Source of the DNA: an uncultured Muribaculaceae bacterium
Lineage (GTDB): Bacteria; Bacteroidota; Bacteroidia; Bacteroidales; Muribaculaceae
Direction: 5' to 3'
Assembly (NCBI GenBank): GCA_910589095.1
Contig: CAJUSN010000020.1
Location: forward strand, 1 to 22,862
Length of the DNA: 22,862 nt
Shown here piece by piece: positions 15,933 through 22,862 of the stretch. Below the pieces are notes generated by a model. That model had not been told where the DNA came from. It saw only the letters and a program-made list of their open reading frames with translations, and did no database searches. The first letter of the stretch is position 1. Each line of letters starts with the position of its first letter. A program made the position numbers and the translations under genes.

Positions 15933-15963
15933 CAAAATTACAACATCATTTCCAATTGGCAAA
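15933..15963 (-). promoter_or_regulatory. Promoter of metF-metH (Bacteroidetes type)
   Basis: On the minus strand TTTG (15963-15960) is followed after 19 bases by TAATTTTG (15940-15933), an exact fit to the TTTG/TAnnTTTG pattern. The predicted start is near 15926, giving a leader of about 75 bases before the metF ATG. Confidence 0.75.
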
Positions 15964-15979
15964 ATCGCATTAGGTTAAA

Positions 15980-16021
15980 GCTGTGAAAAGCAGTGAAAAT
16001 GCAGCGGAAAAGAGCGAAAAA
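15980..16021. repeat. Four imperfect 10-11-base repeats with phased A-tracts
   Basis: Four units, GCTGTGAAAA, GCAGTGAAAAT, GCAGCGGAAAA and GAGCGAAAAA, follow each other directly. Their A4-A5 tracts recur about every 10.5 bases, the DNA helical repeat, which favours intrinsic bending. The array lies between the divergent metF and tRNA-Leu promoters and just upstream of the tRNA -33 element, where an UP-like activating region would sit. Confidence 0.5.
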
Positions 16022-16033
16022 CAGGCCCTCTGC

Positions 16034-16064
16034 TTGCTAATATCAAAAACAATCGCTAACTTTG
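16034..16064 (+). promoter_or_regulatory. Promoter of tRNA-Leu
   Basis: TTG (16034-16036), exactly 20 bases, then TAACTTTG (16057-16064) followed by C: a full match to the Bacteroidetes -33/-7 pattern. Transcription would begin near 16071, only about 8 bases before the mature tRNA 5' end. Confidence 0.8.
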
Positions 16065-16078
16065 CACCCACGATACAT

Positions 16079-16160
16079 GCCCGGATGGCGGAATCGGTAG
16101 ACGCGCTGGTCTCAAACACCAGTGGAGCAATCCGTGCCGGTTCGACCCCGGCTCCGGGTA
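16079..16160 (+). tRNA. tRNA-Leu (anticodon CAA)
   Basis: A complete class II tRNA folds by eye. The acceptor stem is GCCCGGA with TCCGGGT (the terminal G pairs with T), followed by discriminator A. The D-arm region (GCGGAATCGGTAGACGC) is typical of bacterial tRNA-Leu. The anticodon stem CTGGT/ACCAG closes a 7-base loop CTCAAAC with anticodon CAA, reading UUG. The long variable arm pairs GGA with TCC, and the T-arm is GCCGG-TTCGACC-CCGGC. CCA is not encoded and must be added. It has its own promoter and terminator and is divergent from metF. Confidence 0.96.
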
Positions 16161-16165
16161 CTGAT

Positions 16166-16206
16166 AACGGTTGATAATCCATTTGATTGTCAACCGTTGT
16201 TTTTTT
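16166..16206 (+). terminator. Intrinsic terminator after tRNA-Leu
   Basis: A 14-base-pair stem (16166-16179 with 16185-16198, one G-T pair, loop CATTT) is followed by G and seven T (16200-16206). It begins 5 bases after the tRNA, so it ends the tRNA transcript cleanly. Confidence 0.9.
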
Positions 16207-16243
16207 GCCATATAAGTTCATGCGCGGTGTGGGTATGAAACAA

Positions 16244-16272
16244 GAGCGGAGTGCCGGTATGGCACTCCGCTC
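16244..16272 (-). terminator. Intrinsic terminator after the GH85 gene
   Basis: A perfect 12-base-pair stem (GAGCGGAGTGCC / GGCACTCCGCTC) with a 5-base loop lies 28 bases past the GH85 stop. On the minus strand it is followed by TTGTTTC, a modest T-rich tail. Together with the tRNA terminator it insulates two converging transcripts. Confidence 0.75.
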
Positions 16273-16300
16273 GGAATTATAGGGGATGAGATGTCAGGGA

Positions 16301-19300
16301 TTATTTAACAACCACTTTGGCTGAGCGGATAACCTGACCGTTCTGCATTTTCACTACGTAAACACCTGCGGTGAGATCAGCAACGCTTGCAGGAGTTGAA
16401 GCGTCGGCAACGAATTTCACGAAGCGGCCGTTTGCATCATAGAACCATGCCTTGTCAACATTGGTGAAGAAGGCGGTGCGATCCTGTACGTTGACAGTAG
16501 CCACGCTGCTTTCAGCGGCGATGTTACCGATAGCGCTGAGAACGGGTTCGTCAGCTTCGCCCTTGTCGCGGTAGTCGCGGTAGCCGGGAGCGATTTCGCG
16601 GGGTGTGTTACCTGCACTTACAATGTCAACGGGGAAGTCGATTGCGAAGCCCTTGTTGAAGGCACCGGTAGCGTTAAGACCACCTGCAAACCATGCGTCG
16701 CAAGCAACCACGCGGAAGCGTGAGCGGCCGGGAACTGCATCGGCGGGCACGTTGATAGTGAAGGTAGCACCTGTGGTAACGAATGCATCACGTTCGGCTG
16801 AGTTGCCACTGGCAGAGGCGGCACCGTAGGAGGTTGTACCGTAGCTCCAAACGAGCTCGTCATTTTCGCCGTTGAATTCATAGTCGATGTCCCAGTCAAT
16901 GAAGCCCTTGAACATGCAATACTTGATGTTGTCGTTGCCATTGTGGCCGCGAATAGTTATCTTGACAGTTTCGCCCTGTTTAACAGTGAGGACATCGTCT
17001 TCAGCAAATACATAGTTGGTGTTGCCGTCGGCGGGATGGCCTTCTTCAGTTGCGGTTTTTTCAATCCATTCGCCTGCGGGCTGGTCGCAGAAGTAATCGA
17101 GGTTGCCGGTTGCGCCGGTAGTCTTTACTTCTTCAATCCAACGATATTTGTAGGCGTTTTCCATGCCGTTGGAGGTGGGGTCCATGTAAGCAGGCATGTA
17201 AAGGTCAGAGAATACCTGAGGAAGTTTTTCGGGATCAGAGTAGCGTTCGATACGGATCCATTCTACGGGTGAAGCGGTTTCAAGGTCAGTTGAAACTGAG
17301 CGTACACCTACGTAGGGATCGGGATATTTCTCAAGGTCGATAGCACCAACGAAAGCGTGCCAGCCGGTGGGACGGCTAACCTCAGCCACGCGACCGTTTT
17401 CGCCATTCTTAACGAATACTTCGAAGTGGTCGATGTTGAGCTCGTCGTTGAATACCATACCGCGATCACCGAAGTCAGAGCTTACGCCTTCAGTGTTGGG
17501 TTCCCAGTTGAGTTTCACTGAGAGGCTCTTGGCTGTTTCAGCCTTAACTTCTGCAACGAATGATTCGGGAACGATTGATGCGGGAGCTACAGTGGCTTCG
17601 CTGTCGCTGAGGACGATACCACCAAGGTAGAGTTTGCTGGTGGCAGTGGTGCCTTCCACGCGTACACCGATGTGCTTGATTACGTCGCCAGCAGAGAGAC
17701 CGTTAACGTTGAGGGTTTTTTCTTCCCAAGTTGTACCTGCGCTGGTGCCGAACGGAGTAACAACCCATGAGCCGTCGCCCTTCTGGAGAACAAGCGAGAG
17801 GTGTGATTCGCCGCCTGACATGTTCTTGAGAGCCACCTTGGCAGTTACGTTGCCTTTGACATCGAGGTTCGATTTGTAGATTACGATATCTGAACCGGAA
17901 GCTGCGCCGGAGATACGGATTGAAGAACCGCCAATGTAAGCTTCTTCATGAGAGTAGCGAACATCGAGACCGGTGTCAGTGGTGTTCTGGTTGAGAGTTC
18001 CGGGCTTGGTGATGAGCCAGCGGTAAGTGGGGGTCACATCCTGCTGGGCCATGTTGTACCATGAACCGTGAGTTTGTTTTCCTTTGTAGAAGTAGATTTC
18101 ACCGTTACCGAGGCTGAAGTAGGTGTGGAAGGGGAGGTTGCCCTGCACGGCCGAACGTTCGGGGGCCATTGAGGCGAAACCAGCCCAAGTTGCCATCTGA
18201 CGGCTCTGCTGGTCAACGGCTACAGAGAAGTTGTGGCCGGTGCTTGCGATTGAAGGCCGGTTGAGTACGTTACGGTTACCACCGCCGGTGGTGCGGTCCT
18301 GAAGGATCTGGTAGTTTTCCTGAGCTTTCATTACTGAAGTACCCACGTTGAACTGCCAGAAGCGTGATTCAGAGTGCTCGCCCCAGAGGCAAAGGTTCAT
18401 TTCTTTAGCGTCGGATGTGTTCATGCCGGTCCAAGCGCGGTCCATGGTCACGATCCATACACCCTGATAAACGTGGTCGGCGTTTCCGAGTGCGGCTTTT
18501 GCAGCAGCTACAGATGTACCGGCACCACGCCATGCGAAGTCGCCGCCAGAGTAGTTGAGGAATGCATCGTGAACAAGTCCGAGGGGCTCGTCAGAATATT
18601 GAGAAAGCACCTTGTTGTTGTCGCCCATGAGCGTGTAGGCGTTTGTGGTCGACAGGCTGGAGGTGTTGGTATATGCGCCGATGTGGAATGAATCGAATCC
18701 TATCTCTTTTGCGCGCTTCTGAAGTGCTGAGTGGAAAGCCACAAGCTGGTCGTTGGGCACACCCTGCTCGAAGTTGTAGTTGATACCGTCCTGACCAAGG
18801 AAGATGAGGCAGTTCAGGATTGCATCGAGATACTTGTAAGAACCGTCGGAATTCTTAGAGGTAATGAAGTTGATATAAGCTGACTGGTTACCGGAAGCGT
18901 AGTCAAAGAATTCGATACCGGAATAAATGTACGATCCGTTCTTGTGAGCTGCATCAACCCAAGAACCGGGAGCCTGCATGAAGCCGTGGTTCCACGATCC
19001 GAAAATGTGGGTGAAGTTCCACATTGAGTAAACGTCGCTGGCGAACTCGCCGGTGGGGTAGCCACCGAAGCTCTTACCGGAACCGGTGGGGAGGTTCATC
19101 CAGATTCGGCGGCGGGGAGCTACCGAAGAAATGAGGTTGGTTTCTTCTGATTGCTCGATGATGGGGCGATAGCGTGTGTGTGAGCGGGCAAACTCAAGGT
19201 CAAGGTAGATGCCGGCTGCTTCAAATTCCTCCTTGGTAGGATATTTGCGACCCTCATCTGCGGCTTTAGCGAAGAGGTTGAGCATGTTGCGGTTGTCCCA

Positions 19301-19426
19301 GCCCGTAAAGTCATAAACGGTGGTGGAAGCTGAAGGGATAACTTCCTGGGCCGTTACTGATGGAGCTGATACTGCAACCAACGCTGCGCAGAACGCAGCG
19401 CGGAAAAGAGTACTTTTTTTCATCAT
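16301..19426 (-). CDS. Secreted GH85 endo-beta-N-acetylglucosaminidase with GEVED-like domain and T9SS-like C-terminus
   Basis: Cuts the chitobiose core of N-linked glycans, releasing the glycan from glycoproteins; acts outside the cell. Of 1041 residues, 1-26 are a signal peptide. The GH85 barrel spans about 80-475: WNFTHIFGSWNHG, GSWVDAAHKNGSYIYSGIEFF, then LGQDGINYNFEQ with the family N-x-E pair N218/E220 (E220 acid/base, N218 assisting the substrate-assisted mechanism), PLGLVHDAFLNYSGG, and the YNMAQQDVTPTYRW end block. Residues about 485-610 look like a carbohydrate-binding beta sandwich and 620-730 like a fibronectin-III-type domain. About 770-935 is a GEVED-like domain (GFIDWDIDYEFNGE). 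The last 75 residues end in LTAGVYVVKMQNGQVIRSAKVVVK-type sequence, as in type IX secretion signals. Codons appear more uniform than in metH, suggesting good expression. It has its own promoter; no SusC/D genes are next to it. Confidence 0.93.
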   Translation of the reverse strand: MMKKSTLFRAAFCAALVAVSAPSVTAQEVIPSASTTVYDFTGWDNRNMLNLFAKAADEGRKYPTKEEFEAAGIYLDLEFARSHTRYRPIIEQSEETNLISSVAPRRRIWMNLPTGSGKSFGGYPTGEFASDVYSMWNFTHIFGSWNHGFMQAPGSWVDAAHKNGSYIYSGIEFFDYASGNQSAYINFITSKNSDGSYKYLDAILNCLIFLGQDGINYNFEQGVPNDQLVAFHSALQKRAKEIGFDSFHIGAYTNTSSLSTTNAYTLMGDNNKVLSQYSDEPLGLVHDAFLNYSGGDFAWRGAGTSVAAAKAALGNADHVYQGVWIVTMDRAWTGMNTSDAKEMNLCLWGEHSESRFWQFNVGTSVMKAQENYQILQDRTTGGGNRNVLNRPSIASTGHNFSVAVDQQSRQMATWAGFASMAPERSAVQGNLPFHTYFSLGNGEIYFYKGKQTHGSWYNMAQQDVTPTYRWLITKPGTLNQNTTDTGLDVRYSHEEAYIGGSSIRISGAASGSDIVIYKSNLDVKGNVTAKVALKNMSGGESHLSLVLQKGDGSWVVTPFGTSAGTTWEEKTLNVNGLSAGDVIKHIGVRVEGTTATSKLYLGGIVLSDSEATVAPASIVPESFVAEVKAETAKSLSVKLNWEPNTEGVSSDFGDRGMVFNDELNIDHFEVFVKNGENGRVAEVSRPTGWHAFVGAIDLEKYPDPYVGVRSVSTDLETASPVEWIRIERYSDPEKLPQVFSDLYMPAYMDPTSNGMENAYKYRWIEEVKTTGATGNLDYFCDQPAGEWIEKTATEEGHPADGNTNYVFAEDDVLTVKQGETVKITIRGHNGNDNIKYCMFKGFIDWDIDYEFNGENDELVWSYGTTSYGAASASGNSAERDAFVTTGATFTINVPADAVPGRSRFRVVACDAWFAGGLNATGAFNKGFAIDFPVDIVSAGNTPREIAPGYRDYRDKGEADEPVLSAIGNIAAESSVATVNVQDRTAFFTNVDKAWFYDANGRFVKFVADASTPASVADLTAGVYVVKMQNGQVIRSAKVVVK

Positions 19427-19512
19427 AAATTACTTTTGTGAGATTGTGATAATGATATATGGATTCAAGGATGAATAATAACTATGAGTGATTTCACCCA
19501 CAGTTTCCGCTG

Positions 19513-19543
19513 TAAAGGTAGAGAGAAGATTTCAGTTAACAAA
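19513..19543 (-). promoter_or_regulatory. Promoter of the GH85 gene
   Basis: On the minus strand TTTG (19543-19540), 19 bases, then TACCTTTA (19520-19513), which differs from TAnnTTTG only in the last base. The start would fall near 19506, giving a leader of about 80 bases. Confidence 0.65.
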
Positions 19544-19665
19544 ATTTTTAAGGTTAAAACTAAAGTTTTTCATGTTAAATCGTGAAAGATTGGTGTTTTT
19601 GCTGAATATAGAAGAGTTTTTCACCAAGGACAATCTGGTCCGCGCAGAACCTTATTTTGTTGAGG

Positions 19666-19696
19666 TTGCATAATTTATGGAATTTCATTAATTTTG
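19666..19696 (+). promoter_or_regulatory. Promoter of the GH13 alpha-amylase-family gene
   Basis: TTG (19666-19668), 20 bases, then TAATTTTG (19689-19696) followed by C, a full consensus match. The predicted start is near 19703, leaving a leader of about 75 bases. Confidence 0.75.
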
Positions 19697-19707
19697 CAGC
19701 CGCAAGT

Positions 19708-19730
19708 GTCGGACCGGGTTCGGTCCGGAC
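19708..19730 (+). promoter_or_regulatory. Hairpin at the start of the GH13 gene leader
   Basis: GTC-GGACC pairs with GGTCC-G-GAC (8 pairs with one bulged G, loop GGGTTC). It would sit at the very 5' end of the mRNA, a place where hairpins often protect transcripts from decay. No T-run follows, so it is not an intrinsic terminator. Confidence 0.4.
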
Positions 19731-19777
19731 TTTCCATGTTAAAAAACATCATTATCAGTTGACAAAAGTTCTGAACC

Positions 19778-21457
19778 ATGAGCGAAAAACCAATCATTTA
19801 CCAGCTTCTACCCCGTCTTTTTGCCAATTTCAATGACAACTGCGTGCCCGCGGGCACCATCGGACAGAACGGCTCGGGAAAATTACGGTCCATCTCTCCG
19901 GCCACATTGAAATCAATAGCCGATATGGGATTCTCCCACGTGTGGTTTACCGGCGTTATCGAACATTCCCACTGTGCGGACTACACTGCCTACGGCATTC
20001 CGCGTGATAATCCCCATGTGATAAAGGGGCAGGCAGGTTCGCCTTACGCCATAAAGGACTACTACGATGTGGACCCTGACCTGGCCGTTGATCCCGCCAA
20101 TCGTATGACCGAGTTCCAAGAGGCGGTGGACAGGGTGCATGACGCAGGCCTGAAATTGATTATCGATTTTGTGCCTAACCATGTGGCACGTCAGTATCAT
20201 TCCGACGCCCGCCCCGAGGATGCTCCGGAAGATTTCGGTGTTAATGACTACACCACTATGTTCTTCGCGCCCACCAATAATTTCTATTACATCCCGGGCC
20301 ACCCCTTTGCACCAACAGTGGATATGGGCTCCGGTGCGGATGCCTATAACGAGTTTCCCGCCAAGGCGTCCGGTAACGATTGCTTCACAGCCTCGCCCGG
20401 TGAATATGACTGGTACGACACAGTGAAACTCAACTATGGCATAGACCCGGCAAACGGGTGGCGCCATTTCAATCCCATCCCTTCCACATGGCGTAAGATG
20501 CTTCATATACTTCTTTATTGGGCAGCCAAGGGGGTGGACGGTTTCCGTTGCGACATGGTCCACATGGTACCGCTCGAGTTTTGGCAGTGGGCCATTCCTC
20601 AAGTCAAGGCAGCCCATCCCGGAGTGATTTTCATTGCCGAGATATATGATGTGAATCTCTACCGTCCGTTCATTGAAATTGGCGGTTTCGATTATCTATA
20701 TGATAAGGTGGGGCTTTACGACACTCTCCGCGATGTGGTGACAGCCGGACGCTCAGCTTCCGACATTACTCGCGCTTGGCAGAAGGTCGACGGCTATCAG
20801 AAGAATATGCTTTACTTCCTTGAGAACCACGACGAGCAGCGTTTTGCGTCTACCCAGTTTGCTGGCGACCCCTTTAAGGCATTGGCACCTATGGCCGTAA
20901 GCGCATTGCTCGGTCCTGGCGCGGTGATGGTCTATGCCGGCCAGGAGCTTGGCGAACCCGGCGCGGATGCCGAAGGCTACAGCGGACATGATGGCCGCAC
21001 CTCGATATTCGACTACTGGAGTGTGGCCACTCTTCGCCGTTGGCTCTGTGGTGGAGAGCCGTCGGTCGACGGTCTCACCAAGGATGAGCGTCGTCTGCGT
21101 GATGCCTATTCGCGCCTGCTCAATGTAGCCGCAACTGATAAGGCCGTGCGCGAGGGTGCGTTTTTCGATGTGATGTATGTCAATCAGGATAATCCTGCAT
21201 TTGATCCTTCGCGTCAATATGCGTTCTTGCGGCATTATGGAAATGAAATGCTGCTAGTGGTTGCGAATTTCAGCGATGAAGAAGCCGATGTTGAGGTGGT
21301 TCTCCCGGCTCATGCTTTCAATATTCTCGGAATAGCGGGTGGCGAACGTGAGTGCAAGGAACTCCTGACCGGTGAAACCTGCAAGCGCTTGATTTCACCC
21401 GATGGCAAGTTTGGCACAAAGGTTCCCGCCCACGGTGCAGTTGCCTGGCGCTGGTAA
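19778..21457 (+). CDS. Cytosolic GH13 alpha-amylase-family enzyme
   Basis: Hydrolyses or transfers alpha-1,4-glucan; no signal peptide is present (MSEKPIIYQLLPRLF), so it should act inside the cell on glycogen or imported maltodextrins. The 559-residue protein has the four GH13 regions: D130-F-V-P-N-H135 (I), GFRCDMVHM with nucleophile D259 (II), IFIAEIYD with acid/base E288 (III) and FLENHDEQR with N350-H351-D352 (IV). An insertion between regions I and II (about 140-235) contains FYYIPGHPFAPTVDMG and a calcium-type loop. The C-terminal part (about 450-559) is a beta domain ending PAHGAVAWRW. Exact activity (alpha-amylase, maltogenic or trehalose-type) cannot be told from motifs. It is divergent from the GH85 gene and has its own promoter and terminator. 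The window also encodes GlgB, so a glycogen-turnover role is plausible. Confidence 0.93.
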   Translation: MSEKPIIYQLLPRLFANFNDNCVPAGTIGQNGSGKLRSISPATLKSIADMGFSHVWFTGVIEHSHCADYTAYGIPRDNPHVIKGQAGSPYAIKDYYDVDPDLAVDPANRMTEFQEAVDRVHDAGLKLIIDFVPNHVARQYHSDARPEDAPEDFGVNDYTTMFFAPTNNFYYIPGHPFAPTVDMGSGADAYNEFPAKASGNDCFTASPGEYDWYDTVKLNYGIDPANGWRHFNPIPSTWRKMLHILLYWAAKGVDGFRCDMVHMVPLEFWQWAIPQVKAAHPGVIFIAEIYDVNLYRPFIEIGGFDYLYDKVGLYDTLRDVVTAGRSASDITRAWQKVDGYQKNMLYFLENHDEQRFASTQFAGDPFKALAPMAVSALLGPGAVMVYAGQELGEPGADAEGYSGHDGRTSIFDYWSVATLRRWLCGGEPSVDGLTKDERRLRDAYSRLLNVAATDKAVREGAFFDVMYVNQDNPAFDPSRQYAFLRHYGNEMLLVVANFSDEEADVEVVLPAHAFNILGIAGGERECKELLTGETCKRLISPDGKFGTKVPAHGAVAWRW

Positions 21458-21474
21458 TTTTTAACACCATACAT

Positions 21475-21510
21475 AAAAGCCGCGATGGATCACTCTGTCG
21501 CGGTTTTTTT
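21475..21510 (+). terminator. Intrinsic terminator after the GH13 gene
   Basis: Stem AAAAGCCGCGA (21475-21485) pairs with TCGCGGTTTTT (one G-T pair), loop of 12 bases, with a run of seven T at 21504-21510. It starts 18 bases after the stop codon. The reverse strand also ends in CTTTT, so it may act weakly in both directions. Confidence 0.88.
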
Positions 21511-21550
21511 GTTCACCGTTTTCCACCAAGAAGGAAAAGGGGAGAAAACA

Positions 21551-21581
21551 AAAGCGCGGGGCCGGAGTGGCCTCGCGCTTT
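21551..21581 (-). terminator. Intrinsic terminator after the calycin/GEVED-like gene
   Basis: AAAGCGCGGGGCC and GGCCTCGCGCTTT form a 13-base stem with one mismatch (or G-U on the other strand) and loop GGAGT. On the minus strand it is followed by TGTTTTCTCC. It lies 22 bases past the stop codon of the gene that ends at 21604. Confidence 0.75.
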
Positions 21582-21603
21582 GAGGTTATGTGATTCGGGT
21601 GAA

Positions 21604-22862
21604 TTACTTCACGAGAACTTTGGCGGTGCGGTTGCCCTGACGAACAACGTAGATGCCGGGTACGAGCTGGTCAGCGTTAACGCGGATACCCTGGAGGTTG
21701 TAGTATTCCACGGGAGCGTTGTTCTGATCAACGCCGATACCGTCGATAGCTGAGTAGTCGGCAGCTGTGATCTTGAGGGTGAGTGCGTATGCTTCACCGT
21801 TGATGAGCGAGCAGAGGTCGTCGATGAAGATCTCTTTGCTCCATTCCCAGTTGTCGCCCCACATGTCGGTGGTACCGTTGATGCCTTTGGGCTCGTTGAG
21901 GCAGATGAGCATCGAGAAGGTGTCGCCTTCGTTCAAGCCTTCAGGGAGGGTGATGAGGTCACGGTCGCCGGTTTCGGTTGTTACCATACCGCCGCCGGGC
22001 TGGTTGGGCTTAACACCGAGGTTGATAACGCCGTTGGTCTCGCCTTCGTCGATGAATGAGCCGTTGTTGTTCCAGTCGATGTAAACGCAGCTCTGTGACC
22101 AGTTGGTACCGCTGATGCCTTTGAGGATCATGGTGAATTCTTCGGCATTTACGGGGATTTCAACCAGCTTGTCGGAGAGGTCGATGAATGCGCCCTCTTC
22201 CTGCCAAGAACCCTGAACGGGAGTTACGAAGTAGTCTTCGGCAGTGGGATCGGCGGTCTGGTAAGCGATCTTGTCGCTGCCAAGTACGTTGTAGCCGATT
22301 TCGTTGTAGTAACGCTTGGTGCCGTCGGTGTATTTGCGACGGAAAGAGAGTTCAGCCTTGACGGGCTTGGTGGTGAACACAACGGGGATGTGGATGTCTT
22401 CATCTTCCCAGAGCACATCGAGGTTGAGGGTGATGTCTTCACCTTCGATAACGCCGGTGAGATCTGCAGAAGCCTGGATCATGCCTCCCATCAGAGAGAT
22501 GTTGTCGGCGTGGCCGGTGAGGTTGTCGCCTTCGCGTACAATGCCGGTTACTTCGATAGAGCCCATACCGTCAGGATTGTTCTCTTCTGCGCCGAAGTTT
22601 TCAAGGAGCAGGGTGTAGGTGTCGTCGCTCATGGTGAGGAACTTCACATCCACACCGTCGGTTCTGGTCTTTGAACCTTCAAGATCAACTGTAAGCGTAC
22701 CGTTGTAGATCTTGGTGTCAACCACGGTGGGTTTCTGTTCAGCAGCTTCCACGCGGAAGGTGAAGTCGATCATAGTACCGGCGTTAGCAGAGAGGCTCTG
22801 TCCCTGAACTGAGCTTCCGCAGGGTTCGTTGCTTGCCCAGTCGATTTTGAAGCGGGCGCGGT
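21604..22862 (-). CDS. Secreted calycin-like/GEVED-like protein with T9SS-like C-terminus (5' end cut by window edge)
   Basis: The frame stays open to base 22862, 29 codons above the first in-window ATG (22773), so that ATG is internal and the start is outside; at least 419 residues are present. The N-terminal part visible here (KIYNGTLTVDLEG, DTYTLLLENFG, GSIEVTGIVREGDNLTG, ADLTGVIEGEDITLNLDV) has the repeating strand pattern of calycin-like lipid-binding barrels found in Bacteroidales. Next comes a GEVED-like domain (SQSCVYIDWNNNGSFIDEGE). The end, YYNLQGIRVNADQLVPGIYVVRQGNRTAKVLVK in outline, is a C-terminal sorting-type domain similar to that of the GH85 protein. No catalytic motif is seen. 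It is probably a surface or outer-membrane-vesicle protein of unknown ligand. It converges with the GH13 gene. Confidence 0.8.
   Translation of the reverse strand, partial: RARFKIDWASNEPCGSSVQGQSLSANAGTMIDFTFRVEAAEQKPTVVDTKIYNGTLTVDLEGSKTRTDGVDVKFLTMSDDTYTLLLENFGAEENNPDGMGSIEVTGIVREGDNLTGHADNISLMGGMIQASADLTGVIEGEDITLNLDVLWEDEDIHIPVVFTTKPVKAELSFRRKYTDGTKRYYNEIGYNVLGSDKIAYQTADPTAEDYFVTPVQGSWQEEGAFIDLSDKLVEIPVNAEEFTMILKGISGTNWSQSCVYIDWNNNGSFIDEGETNGVINLGVKPNQPGGGMVTTETGDRDLITLPEGLNEGDTFSMLICLNEPKGINGTTDMWGDNWEWSKEIFIDDLCSLINGEAYALTLKITAADYSAIDGIGVDQNNAPVEYYNLQGIRVNADQLVPGIYVVRQGNRTAKVLVK

Larger units (their letters stand above)
19427..19777. promoter_or_regulatory. Divergent control region between the GH85 gene and the GH13 gene
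   Basis: This 351-base stretch holds no gene that I can support. It is AT-rich and carries a promoter for each flanking gene, back to back (described separately), with about 120 bases between the two -33 elements. That central part shows poly-A and poly-T runs but no dyad I would call an operator. A short hairpin lies in the leader of the GH13 gene. Confidence 0.7.

Noticed and set aside
15880..15935. Resemblance of the metF leader to a degraded tRNA (GGTAGCGGTCTAAA and a GGACACCA-like end)
   Set aside because: Acceptor and T-arm pairing cannot be formed, so I do not call a tRNA or tRNA remnant.
15980..16021. CRISPR array
   Set aside because: Units are only 10-11 bases, imperfect and without spacers.
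16079..16300. tRNA-Leu as attachment site of an integrated element
   Set aside because: No integrase gene and no repeat of the tRNA 3' end was seen; the tRNA is followed at once by its terminator and then the GH85 gene.
19913..20617. A 234-codon open frame on the minus strand inside the GH13 gene
   Set aside because: It lies entirely opposite the GH13 catalytic regions and its translation looks like no protein family.

Overview
The window looks like a chromosomal segment of a Bacteroidales bacterium, probably Muribaculaceae-like. Reasons: promoters follow the Bacteroidetes pattern (TTG/TTTG, 19-20 nt, then TAnnTTTG) rather than E. coli -35/-10; start codons lack clear Shine-Dalgarno sequences; two secreted proteins end in type IX-secretion-like C-terminal domains; and the gene set (DUF4834, DUF1343, WYL regulator, eukaryote-like branching enzyme, GH85, GEVED-type domains) is typical of that order. 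G+C is fairly high for the group (near 50-58% in the lines I counted). The family assignment is inference.

Layout. Positions 1-15850 are one long run of minus-strand genes, so transcription runs from high to low coordinates. In that direction: metF-metH (methionine synthesis, 2 nt apart); glgB (glycogen branching) with its own promoter; psd-pssA-DUF4834-DUF2461 (phosphatidylethanolamine synthesis plus two conserved proteins of unknown role); then a DUF1343/NamZ-type muramidase, a sodium:solute symporter, a WYL regulator and a secreted CxxC zinc-finger-like protein, tightly packed and followed by trmD and a mutS cut by the left edge. A plus-strand tRNA-Leu(CAA) sits at 16079-16160, divergent from metF, with its own promoter and a strong terminator. 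To its right are a very large secreted GH85 endo-beta-N-acetylglucosaminidase (minus), a divergent cytosolic GH13 alpha-amylase-family enzyme (plus), and a secreted calycin-like/GEVED-like protein (minus) cut by the right edge.

How they fit together. metF makes the 5-methyl-tetrahydrofolate that metH uses. psd and pssA are the two last steps of PE synthesis. glgB and the cytosolic GH13 enzyme both act on alpha-glucans (intracellular glycogen). GH85 would release N-glycans outside the cell. The NamZ-type enzyme and the adjacent symporter suggest release and uptake of a peptidoglycan sugar, with the WYL protein as possible regulator.

No mobile element, CRISPR array, phage gene or rRNA was seen. 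The most interesting parts are the NamZ-symporter-WYL-CxxC cluster, the AT-rich secreted zinc-finger gene in it, the histone-H1-like basic tail of GlgB, the inverted repeat enclosing a putative promoter element upstream of mutS, the GEVED-like domains in both secreted proteins, and the metF/tRNA divergent control region with a foldable leader and phased A-tracts. None of these is a proven new system.
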